A stretch of DNA of 64,000 nt from assembly GCA_023375675.1 (NCBI GenBank), contig JALQBC010000037.1, positions 186,001-250,000 of the forward strand, read 5' to 3'. Below are positions 10,989-21,048 of the stretch, piece after piece. The DNA comes from Cytospora piceicola (lineage: Eukaryota > Ascomycota > Sordariomycetes > Diaporthales > Cytosporaceae). Positions within the stretch are counted from its first letter, which is position 1, and each line of letters starts with the position of its first letter. Made by a program: the position numbers and the translations under genes. The notes below the pieces were generated by a model. That model searched no databases and was not told where the DNA came from. It was given only the letters and a program-made list of their open reading frames with translations.

Positions 10989-12430
10989 ATGTCATCAGGA
11001 CTTCCCGGCTCTTTCCCATCTGAGGATGTGATCGTCAAGAACACCGAAGGCAGCAGCCTTCAACAGCCAACCACCACCACCGCTACCACTACCACCGGGG
11101 CTGGCCAGAGCACACGCACAGGAGCGTGGACCGACCCGGCAGCAGCATCAACGACAGATGCTCCAGATTTCACCGAGGATGTCAAGAGGTTCGCCGAGGA
11201 AGCTATGACCACAGCCGCGGCGATCGGACTCGCAGCAAAGGACGCAGCATTGGCGGCCAAGGACGCCGCTATGCCGGTTGTGACCGACGCAGCCGTGGCT
11301 GCCAGAGACGCCGCTATCCCAGCTGCTAATGTTGCATCTGAGAAGGTAACCAAGCCACGCCTCCATCCCACTACGTCGTGACTGTTTGCTAACGTCATCA
11401 CAGGCCGTTAACGCAGCTGGGTACGCTAAGGATTCTGCCGCAAACATTGCAGATACTGCTCGTGCAAATGTAAGTCTATAATTTGGGCTTATGTTGGAGT
11501 CCCGAGGTCGGTTGCTAATTTGTTGTGTGATAGGCCCCCAGCATTCTCCCAGGTACGGGCGACAACACCACTACATCCCACAACGCCCACCCAGGAAGCA
11601 TTGACGAGACCTCCACGGGCATCCCTACCGAGGTTAGAGATTCTATAATCAAGTCAGGCCGAGCCCCGGAAGCGGCCGGCGACTGGCAGGCCGTCCAGGA
11701 CAAGCACAGGGTGGAGAATGAATTGCTCCACAGCGTCCACAAGACAGAGGCTGGCTCGGGAGACAGCAGCCGCAGCCAGAACCAAGGCGTGCAGGAGTTT
11801 GGGTCGGCCTCCGGAAGCAGGCATGAGGCGCACAGGCCGATACTGTACACTCAAGACACGGGCAGCTACCAAACACCTGGAACAGCCGTCGTCATGGGCA
11901 CGGACACGGAGCGGGCCTTCCCTCTGGGGGCGAAGCACGATGAGGCCAGCCGCACATCTACGTCCACGTCCGTACCTGACTTCGCCGAGACTCCACTTGT
12001 GACGACAGGCCTCGAGACTAGGCAGACTAGAGAGACCAGCAATCCCACCGGTCGCGGTAACCACACGCACGAGACCGGCTCAAGGAGCCACGCTGAGGAG
12101 GTGGGAAGCGGTTATGGATCGAGCGCAGGCACGGGTCGTGGCGAGTACACGCACGAATCCGGTGCACGGAGCCACGCTGAGGACGTTGGAAGCGGATATG
12201 GATCGACGGAGAGGCGGATCCCAACAAGCAGCCATGGAGGTCCAGCACTCGCCGATCTGCCACTCCGTGAGATCCGGGCACCAGCAGCTGGTGAGCAGAT
12301 TGACAGCGGTGTGCCAACAAGCCAACATGAGGCCGTTGGCAATGCACCTGTCCGCGAGTCTACGGATTCGACAGGGTCTGGAACCTACAAGACGTTGAGC
12401 TCTGGCACACCATCTGGAGTGAGGCTATAA
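10989..12430 (+). CDS. LEA-like hydrophilic repeat protein, 439 residues
   Basis: Exons 10989-11345, 11404-11469 and 11534-12430; both introns (58 and 64 nt) are phase 0 with clean GT-AG ends. Residues about 60-140 are an alanine-rich, charged, amphipathic stretch with repeats such as AAKDAALAAKDAAMP and ARDAAIPAANVASEK, similar to the 11-mer periodicity of group 3 LEA proteins. The rest is disordered and rich in Ser, Thr, Gly, Glu and His. A 24-residue module beginning GRG and ending VGSGYGS occurs twice near the C-terminus (19 of 24 identical). No signal peptide or membrane helix, so probably cytosolic. LEA-type proteins protect other proteins during drying or osmotic stress; that role here is inferred from composition only. 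It may belong to the fungal LEA-domain group, but I cannot confirm by alignment. Confidence 0.8.
12050..12205 (+). repeat. Tandem 24-codon duplication inside the LEA-like gene
   Basis: Two 72-nt units, 12050-12121 and 12134-12205, separated by four codons. Each encodes GRG..THE.G.RSHAE.VGSGYGS. The changes are mostly conservative (Asn/Glu, Thr/Ser, Glu/Asp), suggesting an internal duplication kept under protein-level constraint. Confidence 0.8.
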
Positions 12431-12459
12431 GGTAGATGACAAATTTGGACGTAAAACTC

Positions 12460-12465
12460 AATAAA
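12460..12465 (+). terminator. Likely polyadenylation signal of the LEA-like gene
   Basis: AATAAA 30 bases after the stop codon at 12430. Position and sequence fit; fungal poly(A) signals are loose, so this is only probable. Confidence 0.45.
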
Positions 12466-12681
12466 TCAATCACCTAAGTACTGCTTGTTTTGAAAGAATC
12501 CGCCTCAACCGTCCACATGCATCATGCGACATATTGAAAATATCTTCGGTTATAGCGGATTTACGGATGACATGTTGCTCAGCCACAATTAGATATGTAC
12601 ATATATATACGCCCACCAATACCGATTCTGTTTATTCCCCATGAGAAGATCGAAACAGCGTGAACGCTGTGAACCATTGGG

Positions 12682-15413
12682 ATGTCTACAACTATGGCCT
12701 CACCGACTCGGACGAGCCCAGAGATCGGAATACACCACCCGGAATTCGATAGGAGCATAAAGAGCTCGGTAACTTGTCAAATCGGTGACGACTACCCTTT
12801 TCAACTGGTGTACATTCAATTCTTGCTGACAAGTCACTCCAGCCAATGCTCAACGAATTTGCGCACCCCTGGACACAACGCTCGAACCGATTGGGGGCGT
12901 CTTGTCCGTGAGGCTCCATCAAGCCATTGGCCTCTCCGCGCCGGACCAGCACTGGGAAGCATTCAAGACCCAACAGCATAAATCCGTTGCCCAGCTAAAG
13001 AGCGATATTCGCCCTTGGACAGGCCGCTCCTACCAAGCCCACCACAAGCAATACTTGCCTTACGCCGTGCTGTGCTTCGGCCAGTCTCGTGCGTTTGTCG
13101 CTTCCATTACAGGCACCACGGACAGCCCAGTCTGGGCACAGGACGCCGTAGTCTGGAAATTCGATATGATTCGAGCCTCGCAGCTGTCGGTACGTCTGTA
13201 TCTCAAGTCTCCAGAGACCAATCAACGAGATACAGACATACCAATTGGCGTGGTGACGATGGATCCGCTGTTCGAGGAAAGAGGATCTGCTGGTGTCACG
13301 GAATGGCTACATGTCGAGGGCGGAGGCACAGGCCAAATACGCATTGGGGTCTCCTACGACAAGAAACCCCTGGCACAGATGGGGTCTGTCGAGGAGGCCT
13401 ATTGCTCATACGGCTTACACTCGCCGGTGACTACGCTGAGGAAGCAGGACACGCAACAGCTGTACGCCCTGAAATCGATGAAGCCAGAGCTTATCGGCGC
13501 TGCGCCTACCGCGCCATCATCTCTGCGGTTCCAGATCGACTCGCCGTTTATCGCACCACTCGCATACGCTTGCCAACCTCAAAGAGAACTGCACCTTCTT
13601 TTGCCATTTGTCTCCGGGGAACACCTCTTCTATCGCCTCCAGCGAGATCGGATGTTCGATACAGACCAATCGAGATTCTATGCTGCTGAGATATTTTGCG
13701 CCTTAAAGCATCTGCATAAGTTCGACATTGTTTACGAGGGGTTACGGCCCAAGCACATCCTGATCAACTCCCTGGGCCATATTACCATCGTCGACCACCA
13801 TCTCTTCCTATCTGACAGGGTGACAGAGGCGCGCGCTGTAGACGGAGCGTCTTGGTATCCGGCCCCGAAGTGCTTCTTGGTCAAGCTCACTACGAGTCGT
13901 CAGACTGGTGGAGGCTTGGGTACATTCTCTACGAAATGCTCACCGGCTTGCCCCCATTCTACAGCGAGGACCATGATCAAGCCCTTCGCAATATTTCTCT
14001 GGGGGCTCTTGATCTTCCGGGCTCACTTTCCCCACCTGCCAGGGACATGCTTTCAATGCTCCTTCATCACAATCCGGGGGAGCGACTTGGTGCAAATGGG
14101 CCTTCCGAGATCGAGGCTCACCCGTTTTTCAACAGCATCGATTGGGAGAAGCTTGAAAGAGGTGAATATGAGCCACATTTCAAACCTCGCCGCGTTACAA
14201 TGATCTTTAGAGACCAGGCACCTCCATCTGTGTCAATCTGGGATATGTTCACAGGTTCAGCTATACCAGACCAGGAACTCAGATGGATGATTCAAGCGCG
14301 GTGCAAGATAAGAGCCTGGAAAGACCCAACTCCTTGCAAATTCAAGACTTGCTCGCGGCCGCGCCCACCCCGTCAGCCATAGCGAACCCTCCCCATCTGG
14401 CCACGCAGACTCACGCAGCACTAGATGAGGATGCTGACTGGGAGCTAGTATGGGAAGAGTCACCTCAAACATTCATCCTCCGTGACCCTCGCACAAACAA
14501 GACCCGAAACATCCCCAGCCGGCGCCAATTCTACCCCAACCTCAACCGTCCACCAAACCTCCAAGAAAAGAAAGAAGAAGCCCTCGAATGGGCCCTAGCC
14601 ACCCACAATATCCAAGCAGTCCACCAGCTCCTCGAGCCCCCCACCATGAACCTCAACATCGACTTCCTCCACGACTGTGCCACCCCCCTCGAATGGGCAG
14701 CCGAGTACGAAGACACAGCCCTATTGACCCTCCTCCTCAACCACGGCGCCGATCCCTCCTTCGTCGCCCTCCCTGCAACCCACGCCGGCGCCCGCACCGC
14801 GCTCCTCCGCGCCGTGGCGAAGCGCAACCAGCCCCTCGTGCGGCTCCTCCTGCCCCGAACGCACAGCAGGGTGCTGCGGACGCGCGCCCTGGGACTGGCT
14901 GTCGACCTTTGCGACGAGGAGATGGTCGCCGTGTTGCTCGCCTCCGCTGCCGGTGGCGTGCGGTGCGACTTTGACGCCGCGGACCGGCCCTGCCTCCCGC
15001 GTCCTTCTGCCGGGGACAGCGTTGAAGAGGGCTGCTGCTTTGTGGACGTGTCGTACCCCGAGGAGTTTGTACCGCCGCTCGTGCGTGCCGTACGGGCCGG
15101 CAGCGCGCCGCTCGTGAGGCTGCTGCTGTCGCGCGGGGCGGATGCGGACGTGGGGTTTCACGACCTGCCCAGCGAGTTGAGTAGCGAGTACCAGCCGCCA
15201 TTCCGCCTGTCGTGTGGACGGGTGGTCCAGTTGGCGGTGAGCTTGGGTCATGGGGAGATAGTGCGGATGTTGCTTGGGGCCGGGGCGGATGTTGACCTTG
15301 CGCAGCCTGATTGGCGGGGGCATGTGTGTGAGATGATTCCGTGGAGGGAGTACCTTGAGATCACGGCTGGGTTGAGGGCTGCTGTGGGCGTGATGGGGGT
15401 AACGGGGGCGTAG
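12682..15413 (+). CDS. C2 - AGC-type pseudokinase - ankyrin protein, frame broken twice
   Basis: Exon 12682-12784, a 58-nt intron (12785-12842, GCTGAC branch), then 12843 onward. Codons 40-160 or so form a C2-like domain starting GGVLSVRLHQAIGL. A kinase fold of the YPK/AGC type follows: TQQLYALK (beta-3 Lys kept), FYAAEIFCALKHLHKF, DWWRLGYILYEMLTGLPPFY and HPFFNSIDW. Catalytic residues are lost: the HRD-loop reads VYEGLRPKHIL (Asp to Gly) and DFG reads DHH; the glycine loop is also gone. From about 14400 come a WELVWEESPQTF block and ankyrin repeats (LLNHGADPSF, LLLSRGADADV, LLGAGADVDLAQP). The frame changes at 13862-13867, inside the APE motif, and again between about 14216 and 14290. The first looks like a one-base loss; the second is either a frameshift or an unusual intron. 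Automatic annotation may split this into two genes. Function is probably scaffolding or signalling, inferred only. Confidence 0.75.
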
Positions 15414-15556
15414 CGTCAGAATTGATGTCCAGTTTGTTTATGAATCTCCCTGCCTCGGATATGGCCAGCAATATTGAAAACCACGGCATCTGCAATGTCG
15501 AAAAAGAAACGCTCGGTTCAGAACTGGTGTCACTCCCACCATTCACTACTATCTAG

Positions 15557-16075
15557 TCACCCCCAAGTCCACACCATAGGCTCCTTAACCGGATGCGCCG
15601 CTCCTTCCGTAACATTGTACAACACCGCCAAATCCGCCCTCTGCTCCTCCGTCAGCGGCGCGTGACGCTGCTGCCGATGCTCCTGCTGCCACTCCACCAC
15701 TTCCTCACTCGCGCTGACCGTCCTCCTCCCGCCGTCGGTGGCCCAGGAGCCGATGCCGAAGAATAGGAGCTTGTAGGCCATTATGTCGTCTGGACGGGGG
15801 CGGGTGATTAGCCTTGTGGGAGGGAGGGTCGGGAGAGGGAGGGAGACGGGGCCGACGGGTGTGGAAGATGATACGTTGAACATCGATCACCGAGAAGAAA
15901 TGAATGAACTTGCCCCCCATATAGCATTCCGTGGTAAACGTCGGCGAGGGCGTAGTGGACGTGGGAGTCGCGGAAGAAACAAAGGGCGAGGCGGGGACCA
16001 TCGAGTCCCAGATATGCTCCAGAAAGAACTGTTGGTGGCGGCCAAACGAGAGTGACGCCGGGCGGAATCTAAAGG
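15557..16075 (-). pseudogene. Possible decayed gene on the minus strand, family unknown
   Basis: Two stretches read like protein but in different frames. From about 16073 down to 15900 one frame gives LSGAYLGLDGPRLALCFFRD and HYALADVYHGMLYGG. From 15783 to 15557 another gives MAYKLLFFGIGSWATDGGRR, then ADLAVLYNVTEGAAHPVKEP and a stop. No clean splice pair joins them, and an in-frame stop precedes the first, although TTTAG there could be an acceptor. It may be a relic or a gene whose introns I could not resolve. Confidence 0.25.
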
Positions 16076-17373
16076 GCTACTACTATCATCGACTAGCAAT
16101 CTGAGACTATGGCTTGGAAACCTGTCTTTCAGGAACAATATGTGAAGACGTTTTGGGGCCAATATCATTACTGTAGATAATGTTTTTGCGAGTACATCCA
16201 TGCGGAACGTTTTGTGAAGCGTCAAACTGCCGCCCACCAGTATGCCTGCCTGTCACCATTGATGCGTCAAATAGTACCAAGACAAAGTAAGGCAAGCCAT
16301 GCGAAGGTCTAACTTCCATGGCGGCCAAGGTGCCAAGAATGGTCTTCGGACGTGTCTAAGCGCCCATGTTGGGCGTTGGTTTCGGCCGGCGAAGCCATAT
16401 GAGATTTGGAGGCACATCTTAGTCTTGATAGCTGGTAACGCGAGAGGCGACGGGAAAGACTTCGGGGATGGAGGAGCCGCCGCGAGGTACTCCAGACAAA
16501 ATCATGTTACGAATATCTGATCTGATATATATAAACACTAGCATTATCCTGTAGGAGTACTCCGGCTTGAGGTGACACAGGCACTCAGGGAAAAGCACAT
16601 ATCAGCCCACACCGCCAGTGTCCCCCTGACCGAGCCGCCTTTCCCCTTAATATCGACATCTCGCCTCTCACAAACCGGCAAGTTCGTGAAACCCTCCGAA
16701 GGCAGTTGTGTCACCCTTGTATGGATCAGCAAAGTTGACGACGAAGCTGTCCTGTCCAACCAGCAGCACGAGAATGGATGGCCGTCTTCCGGATTGAGCC
16801 GCAAAGAAACCTTCTTTCGCTCGGAAGTTTGTTTCAAACGTCACTAGAACGAAACCTTGTGAGCGACTCTCGACATATCATTCATCCATCGTACACAGTC
16901 CTCCTTAGTTTTCAGAGGCATCGTATACGCCCATTGTCTATTATCCTGGAGCTTCCTTCGAGCACTCAACTTTATTTCTTATTATACGCAGACCTCGGAG
17001 CCTTAACGGCAACGACATCAACTTGGGTACGGTAGTCCGTTCGACATGCAGGTGCTATGCATGCACCCACTCGGCGATCTGCCAACTGTTTGGTCGTTTG
17101 AAAATATACATTCTGGCTGTAACATTGGCTCAGGAGTTGTGAAGGCTAATCTTCGTAAAGAGGGAGCGATCAGTGGGAGAGGTCCGACTGGAGTTGAACT
17201 GGAATACCAACTCCGTTCTTCGGTGATATCGATCAGGGACGTCCGGAGGTACAACTTGGTCCAAGTGTGCTCAACTCAATTCTTGTGCTATGCTTCCATT
17301 CAGGGGTGAGTTGCGCAAGGCGTTTGGTGCTTGCACCCATATGTCGCACTACTGCACATGTGTAGTACAACTG
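16076..17373. other. Intergenic region upstream of the AA9 gene
   Basis: Several open frames of 60-97 codons exist on both strands around 16540-16850 and 17018-17309, but none has domain-like sequence, so I do not call a gene. Confidence 0.45.
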
Positions 17374-17379
17374 TATAAA
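17374..17379 (+). promoter_or_regulatory. TATA box of the AA9 gene
   Basis: TATAAA in the context ctgTATAAAtc, followed by a CT-rich initiator-like stretch. It implies a 5' UTR of about 240 bases before the ATG at 17650. Confidence 0.5.
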
Positions 17380-17649
17380 TCAATCATCTCCTTCTCAAAG
17401 TGTCCCGGTGGTCTTCCCCTTTCTCAATATTCCTCAGGCAATCAGTCCAGAGACTAACTTTCATTCCTTTCATTCCGAGATAGGTTCTCGTTGATATTAT
17501 CTTGCTTCATTGACTGAAGGCAAACGTCGCTCATTCCGCCACTTAGTCTTTTCAAAACCTTGGAAGCTGGTCTACATTCGCAACTCCTGTCGAACAACCT
17601 AACTACATACTCACCAGATTCAACCATAATATCGAACCAGTTCATAACA

Positions 17650-18688
17650 ATGGCTTCACTCACCACCAAGGCCGTCGGTGCTGCGATCTTTGGTGCCGCC
17701 TCCGTGGCTTCCCACGGTTACGTCAAGGCCATCAACGTCGCCGGGACGTACTACGACGGATACAACCCGCTTTCGGACCCCTACAAGTCAGACCCCCCAA
17801 CCGTCGTGGGCTGGACAGCGTCTGACACCAATGAGGGATTCGTTGCCCCCGCCTCTTACGCTTATAACGATATCATCTGTCATATGGATGCCAAACCCGC
17901 TGGGGGATATGCCACGGCCAACGCCGGAGACAAGATTCAGCTGTACTGGACAGACTGGATATCCTCGCACAAGGGTCCCGTCCTCGACTATCTGGCCAGG
18001 TGTGCTGATGATGACTGTGTCAATGTTGATAAGACCACCCTGGAGTTCTTCAAGATCGACGCTGTGGGCCTCGTGGATGACTCGGATCTCCCCGGCACGT
18101 GGGCTTCTGGTATGTTCATTCGGGGAAATGCTTTAACTAAAGTGTCCAAGTTGCTAACCCATTTTCTCTATAGACCATTTGATCGACAATAACTCCTCCT
18201 GGGTTGTCAAGATTCCCTCTACACTCGCATCCGGCAACTATGTCCTGCGTCACGAGATCATAGCCCTCCATTCAGCCAAGGAGTCTGACGGTGCCCAGAA
18301 CTACCCCCAGTGTTTCAACCTGGCCATCACCGGGACCGGCTCCCTCCAGCCCACGGGTACCCCGGGCAAGGCCCTCTACCACAAGACCGCCGCCGGGATT
18401 CTGGTGAACATCTACAAGGAGGTGACCAGCTACGTCGTCCCAGGTCCGACCATGATCGCTGCCGGCACAAACCTGGCCCAGTCCTCGATTCACGTCACTA
18501 CAAGCGCTTCGGCTGTGACTGACGTCTCAGCTAAATCTGATGCCCGTGCTACGCCGTCCTCTTCCGCTGCGAAGGTAGCCAGCAAAGTAGCTTCTGGCCA
18601 GAAGACATCAGTGGCCTCGGCTGCTGTCACCTCGGCTGTCGAGTCTTGCAGGAAGCACCGTCACACCCGTCACGGACTGAGGGCTTGA
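17650..18688 (+). CDS. AA9 lytic polysaccharide monooxygenase (formerly GH61), secreted
   Basis: Copper-dependent enzyme that oxidatively cleaves cellulose or related glucans outside the cell. Exons 17650-18109 and 18174-18688 with a 64-nt intron give 324 residues. A signal peptide (about residues 1-21, ending SVAS) exposes His22 as the mature N-terminus, the first ligand of the histidine brace. The second His is His107 in [15 protein letters not shown]. The NYPQCFNL segment supplies the conserved Gln-x-Tyr-type axial site in a slightly changed form. [16 protein letters not shown] is the typical AA9 block. After the catalytic domain (about residue 245) comes a Ser/Ala/Thr-rich tail ending in a basic [12 protein letters not shown]; there is no CBM1. 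It faces the MFS gene tail to tail, 280 bases away. Very likely active by motif; substrate unknown. Confidence 0.94.
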
Positions 18689-18968
18689 GTTATTTTCCCA
18701 CCCCTGATGAAGAGGGATAGAAGGCACTATGTACATGTAATTGGTATGTAAGGAGTATAGTAATGTCAGGGATTCTTGGAATTTTAGTTGTGGGATGACA
18801 TGTCGGGTGATGGGTTCCATGCATGTTTTGAACTGTGCAACTGAATGTGTACAAAAGTTTTCAAAGATCCTCCTCATACAAACACATAGTCGCTACGATT
18901 ACTATATACTAAGTATTTCCCTCGATTGGGAAGTTCACGGTATTCGTTGCTGGGTTGTCCACTAAACA

Positions 18969-21048
18969 TTACGAGGCTACTGTGGGCTTCCTTTCCCACA
19001 GAAAACATGCTATGACCAATGCCAGTGCACCTAGAGCCGTTATGAAGATGTTCTGCTGGTTGTAACCTTCAGAGATAGCCTCTCTCACGGCTGTTTGCTG
19101 TGTGGCATTCAGGTTTACGATCGCTGAGATAGATTGCTCAATCAAGGCAGCTTCCTCAGCTGTGACGATCTGGTTGAGCTTCGATGCCAAGTGATTGTTC
19201 AGGATGGTCGCGCTGATTTGCATTGTGAGCATGACTCGTCTAAATGGTTGAGGGCAAAGTCTGGTATGTGGCTTACCAGATTGCAAGTGATATGGTGCCT
19301 CCCAGGACACGGACCTGAGTAATAGCACCCAGCATAACGGCTGTTCGAAGTCAGCATATAGTATGATATTCTGGAACATGAGGCTTACCCAGATTGGCCT
19401 CTGGCACCACAGCTCGGGCAAACGTAAGAAGCGTTGTGAGCCCCATGCCGAACCCAAAACCCATAATCACTTCGTATCCATATTGAGCTATAGGCACAGA
19501 AGTCCTGTCGGTTGGGAGAGAACAGTTTAGACCTAGGCCGACGACTTGAAAGACACAGGCAGCCAAGATGATGTAAAAGGGTGGGATTCTGGCTCTTCCG
19601 GTCAAGAACGCTGAGATTGCTGTAGCCACAGGTGATGCCAGCATCAATGGAAGCAGGGTGAGCCCGGCATTCACCGGGGAAAGACCATATGTAGCCTGTG
19701 CCCGCTGAGGAATGTTTACAATGATGGAAACAAACGGGAATCCAATGAAGAATGCTGTCCTGCGTCAAAAGTCTTCAGCATGCAGCCTGGCGTTATTATG
19801 AGGTTATTGTGGGGGGGACTCACAGTAACATTGCCCCAAGTAGCCTGTCTTTGGCAATGCTAGGAGGGAACACAGCCTCTATCGGGCCAGAGGACCTCTC
19901 GGCGTAGACCTCCCATGCCGCGAAAGCGGCACCAAGAACGACGGCGAGGACCAAGGTAGACACGATGGCGCCACTGCCCCATCGGAAACGTGTGCCCCCT
20001 TCTTCCAGTGCAAATATGAGGAGAATAGAAGAAGCCAACAATAACGACATTCCAAGTACATCGAGCCTTTCCCATGCGGACTTACGCATCTTAGAGCGGA
20101 GGACTTGGAGCATGGTTAGGTTCGAGGATGCTTCTGATGCAGGCAGGAATATGGCTAGCAAGATGAACGCCACACCACCGCCCGGGACACTAGCATTGGC
20201 CTGTGAGCCACAATACTGAACGAGTAGAAAGAGACGAGTTCACTAACTTCAGCAGAAACACCCAGCGCCACGTTGAGTGGGAGTTAATGACGCCGCCCAA
20301 GACCGGTCCTAGCACGCTGGCGACGATAAAAACAGTCGAGACGATGGCCATGTATTTTGCAAATTTTCCGGGTGGTACCAGCTTCGGCGCTATCACTATG
20401 CTCATGGAATAGATGCCGGACGCCCCCAAGCCCTGGAAAGCTCGCAGTATAATGCTGTGTTGGACTTGGGTCAGATCCTCCATGTACCTTTTTTTTTTTA
20501 AAAAAATGGTCAAGTACGTGATACTCACAGTTGTACAATATTATTTGACGCAGCACAAAGACCTGAGAAAATGGTGAAAATGCCAAGGGCGAAAAGGAGC
20601 ATTGTCTTCCGGCCAAATATGTCGCTAAACTTTGCATAGATAGTGAGGAATCCTGGTTGGCTTGTCAATACAGGGCTCATGTCACGACATCATTCAGTGG
20701 AATGGATGGATGGATGCATACCAGTGTATGTCAGGAGGTAGGCAGTGACAACCCAGTCCCTGAATAGAAAGCCATCAAGGGCATTCGTTATGGAAACGAG
20801 GGACGTGCTAACGATTGTCGTTTCCAATGTCGACAGGAAGAGACCGAGCCACATACTGCATTGACCAGGTACCCAATGTAAGTAACCGAGAAAGAAAGGA
20901 CCAAGACATGGACTTACGCTGCAGTCAAAACCCAGAGTCTCCATCCGTGAGGATACTTTACCGGGTTGGTTTCGTCTTGCGATGCATTGCCAACATTGTT
21001 TGTGCCACCCTCAGCAGTATCAGATGAAGTAACAGTGTTTGGCTCCAT
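18969..21048 (-). CDS. MFS multidrug/metabolite exporter, DHA2 (14-TM) type
   Basis: Plasma-membrane drug:H+ antiporter-like transporter of the major facilitator superfamily. Eight exons on the minus strand: 20918-21048, 20722-20855, 20529-20652, 20248-20454, 19824-20189, 19389-19759, 19277-19340 and 18969-19212, giving 546 residues. Recognisable blocks are LSTLETTIVSTSLVSITNAL (motif D1 region), AKFSDIFGRKTMLL (motif A), ILRAFQGLGASGIYSM (motif B), ASVLGPVLGGVINSHSTWRW (antiporter motif C) and the junction FLL-NVPGGGVAF. Near the end, VLGGTISLAI joins CATILNNHL only if the last acceptor is at 19213. All junctions keep frame and the total is divisible by three. An in-frame ATG at 21156 would add 36 residues. 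Export of a toxin or secondary metabolite is plausible but the substrate cannot be read from sequence. Confidence 0.9.

Noticed and set aside
13855..13903. A 49-nt GT-AG interval that could be an intron bridging the kinase frame break
   Set aside because: It would delete PEVLLGQAHYESSD, which is clearly conserved kinase sequence in the shifted frame, so a one-base loss is the simpler reading.
14721..15323. Long minus-strand frame opposite the ankyrin region
   Set aside because: Antisense shadow of GC-rich codons. The ankyrin frame on the plus strand is clearly the coding one.
19213..19242. Coding reading RRVMLTMQIS at the start of the last MFS exon
   Set aside because: Joining at the TTTAG acceptor creates a TGA at the junction; the acceptor at 19213 gives LAI-CATILNNHL in frame.
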